64,000 nucleotides of DNA from Chloroflexota bacterium. GTDB taxonomy: Bacteria > Chloroflexota > Anaerolineae > UBA4142. This document shows, one piece after another, positions 63,337-64,000 of this stretch. The stretch is from NCBI GenBank assembly GCA_023381515.1, contig JAMCQI010000081.1, forward strand, positions 62,001-126,000. The letters run 5' to 3'. The translations under genes were made by a program, and so were the position numbers. The stretch's first letter is position 1; the number at the start of each line of letters is the position of its first letter. The notes beneath the pieces were generated by a model. It searched no databases and was not told the DNA's origin. It saw only the letters and a program-made list of their open reading frames with translations.

Positions 63337-64000
63337 ATGAAGATACTTTTGGTCGATGACGACCGCGATCTGGTGGATTTGCTGCGGTACGCGCTCCAGC
63401 GGGAGGGTCATACCATCGTCACCGCGTATGATGGCGAAGCCGCGCTGCGCACTTTTCTAGCCGAATCCCCGGATCTCGTCATTCTCGATATCATGATGCC
63501 CAAGCGATCGGGATTCGACGTCCTCCAGGACATCCGGCGGGCAGGCCAGGTGCCCGTCGTCATGTTGACGGCATTGAGCGATGAGGAGACCGCCGTCAAG
63601 GCGCTCCGGGCGGGCGCGGACGATTGTGTCTCCAAGCCCTTCCGGCTGCGTGAATTCAAGGCGCGGGTAGAGGCCCTGCAGCGGCGGAATCGAATTTGGA
63701 ATCGAACCGAGGACAAGTATCGCGCGGTCATGAGCTATGGGGATGTCACGCTGGACCCGCGCGGCCGGTCGGTGATTGTGGGCGGCCAGCCCGTGAATCT
63801 CACCCGCACCGAGTTCGCGATGCTCCAGTATTTGATGATTAACCGGGATACCGTTGTCAGTGTCAGCGATATTATCGCGAATGTTTGGCAGTATGATGCG
63901 AATGAGGGCGATGATGTGGTCAAGGTCACCATCTCGCGTCTCCGCCGCAAGATGGAGCAGGATCCTTCGCGCCCGCGCTATATCCTCAATGTCCCCGGGG
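63337..64000 (+). CDS. OmpR-family response regulator, cut by right edge
   Basis: 221 complete codons seen; the stop is beyond the window. The receiver domain is complete (LLVDDDRDLVDLL, phospho-Asp in LVILDIMMPKRSG, LTALSD, SKPFR). The winged helix follows (TRTEFAMLQYLMINRDTVVS, VWQYDANEGDDVVKVTISRL-RRKM). ATG 63337 has GGGAGGAGG upstream. It is 110 nt after tadC; a sensor kinase may follow outside the window. A role in tad expression is possible but only positional. Confidence 0.93.
   Translation, partial: MKILLVDDDRDLVDLLRYALQREGHTIVTAYDGEAALRTFLAESPDLVILDIMMPKRSGFDVLQDIRRAGQVPVVMLTALSDEETAVKALRAGADDCVSKPFRLREFKARVEALQRRNRIWNRTEDKYRAVMSYGDVTLDPRGRSVIVGGQPVNLTRTEFAMLQYLMINRDTVVSVSDIIANVWQYDANEGDDVVKVTISRLRRKMEQDPSRPRYILNVPG

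Overview
The window looks like a chromosomal segment, about 60% GC, from a Chloroflexota (Chloroflexi) bacterium, probably from a metagenome or draft assembly. That assignment is inferred from gene types: a ccmABCD operon with CcdA and TlpA partners, large AfsR/SARP regulators, Tad pilus genes with TadE-like pseudopilins, P/T-rich SH3 proteins, and many huge secreted proteins sharing a short LYLPLxxR-type tail. No rRNA, tRNA or CRISPR array was seen.

Layout. 1-4.5 kb: 3' part of a catalase-peroxidase (katG, running off the left edge), a broken SGNH esterase remnant, a MerR regulator with a classical 19-bp-spacer operator and an apparently deleted sensor domain, a stand-alone GyrI-like protein and an SDR. 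4.5-10.6 kb: a tightly coupled minus-strand cytochrome c maturation operon (zinc-ribbon protein, membrane protein, CcmA, CcmB, CcmC, CcmD, TlpA/ResA, glutaredoxin-like, CcdA). 10.6-14.7 kb: a repeat graveyard with two decayed REP-associated (RAYT/Y1) transposases and palindromic elements, then two back-to-back IS630-family elements sharing one TA, each transposase carrying a -1 frame change.

15.2-24 kb: a defence island. A well-formed promoter with a dyad operator drives dndB (DGQHR protein) plus a large GHKL ATPase, with no dndACDE in sight. Convergent to it lie a DNA methyltransferase, remnants of a toxin-antitoxin pair and of a uracil/deoxyinosine-type DNA glycosylase, and McrC/McrB. 24-29 kb: a candidate small RNA, a DUF3800 protein between direct repeats, an intact PIN/RHH toxin-antitoxin pair, a C_GCAxxG_C_C protein, and a phage terminase remnant (small subunit plus a large subunit split by a repeat).

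29-35.4 kb: two DUF2085 membrane proteins (one with an in-frame TGA exactly at the conserved Cys), a GIY-YIG protein between repeats, a TolB-like propeller protein, DoxX and a lipoprotein. 35.4-52 kb: a secretome cluster of six large exported proteins plus a MauE-TlpA-TlpA fusion that probably matures the neighbouring 50-cysteine Tat protein. 52-54.9 kb: a SARP/NB-ARC regulator. 55-64 kb: a Tad (Flp) pilus locus (TadE x2, TadG-like, SH3 protein, TadZ/CpaE, CpaB, TadB, TadC), without the TadA/CpaF ATPase, ending in an OmpR-type response regulator cut by the right edge.
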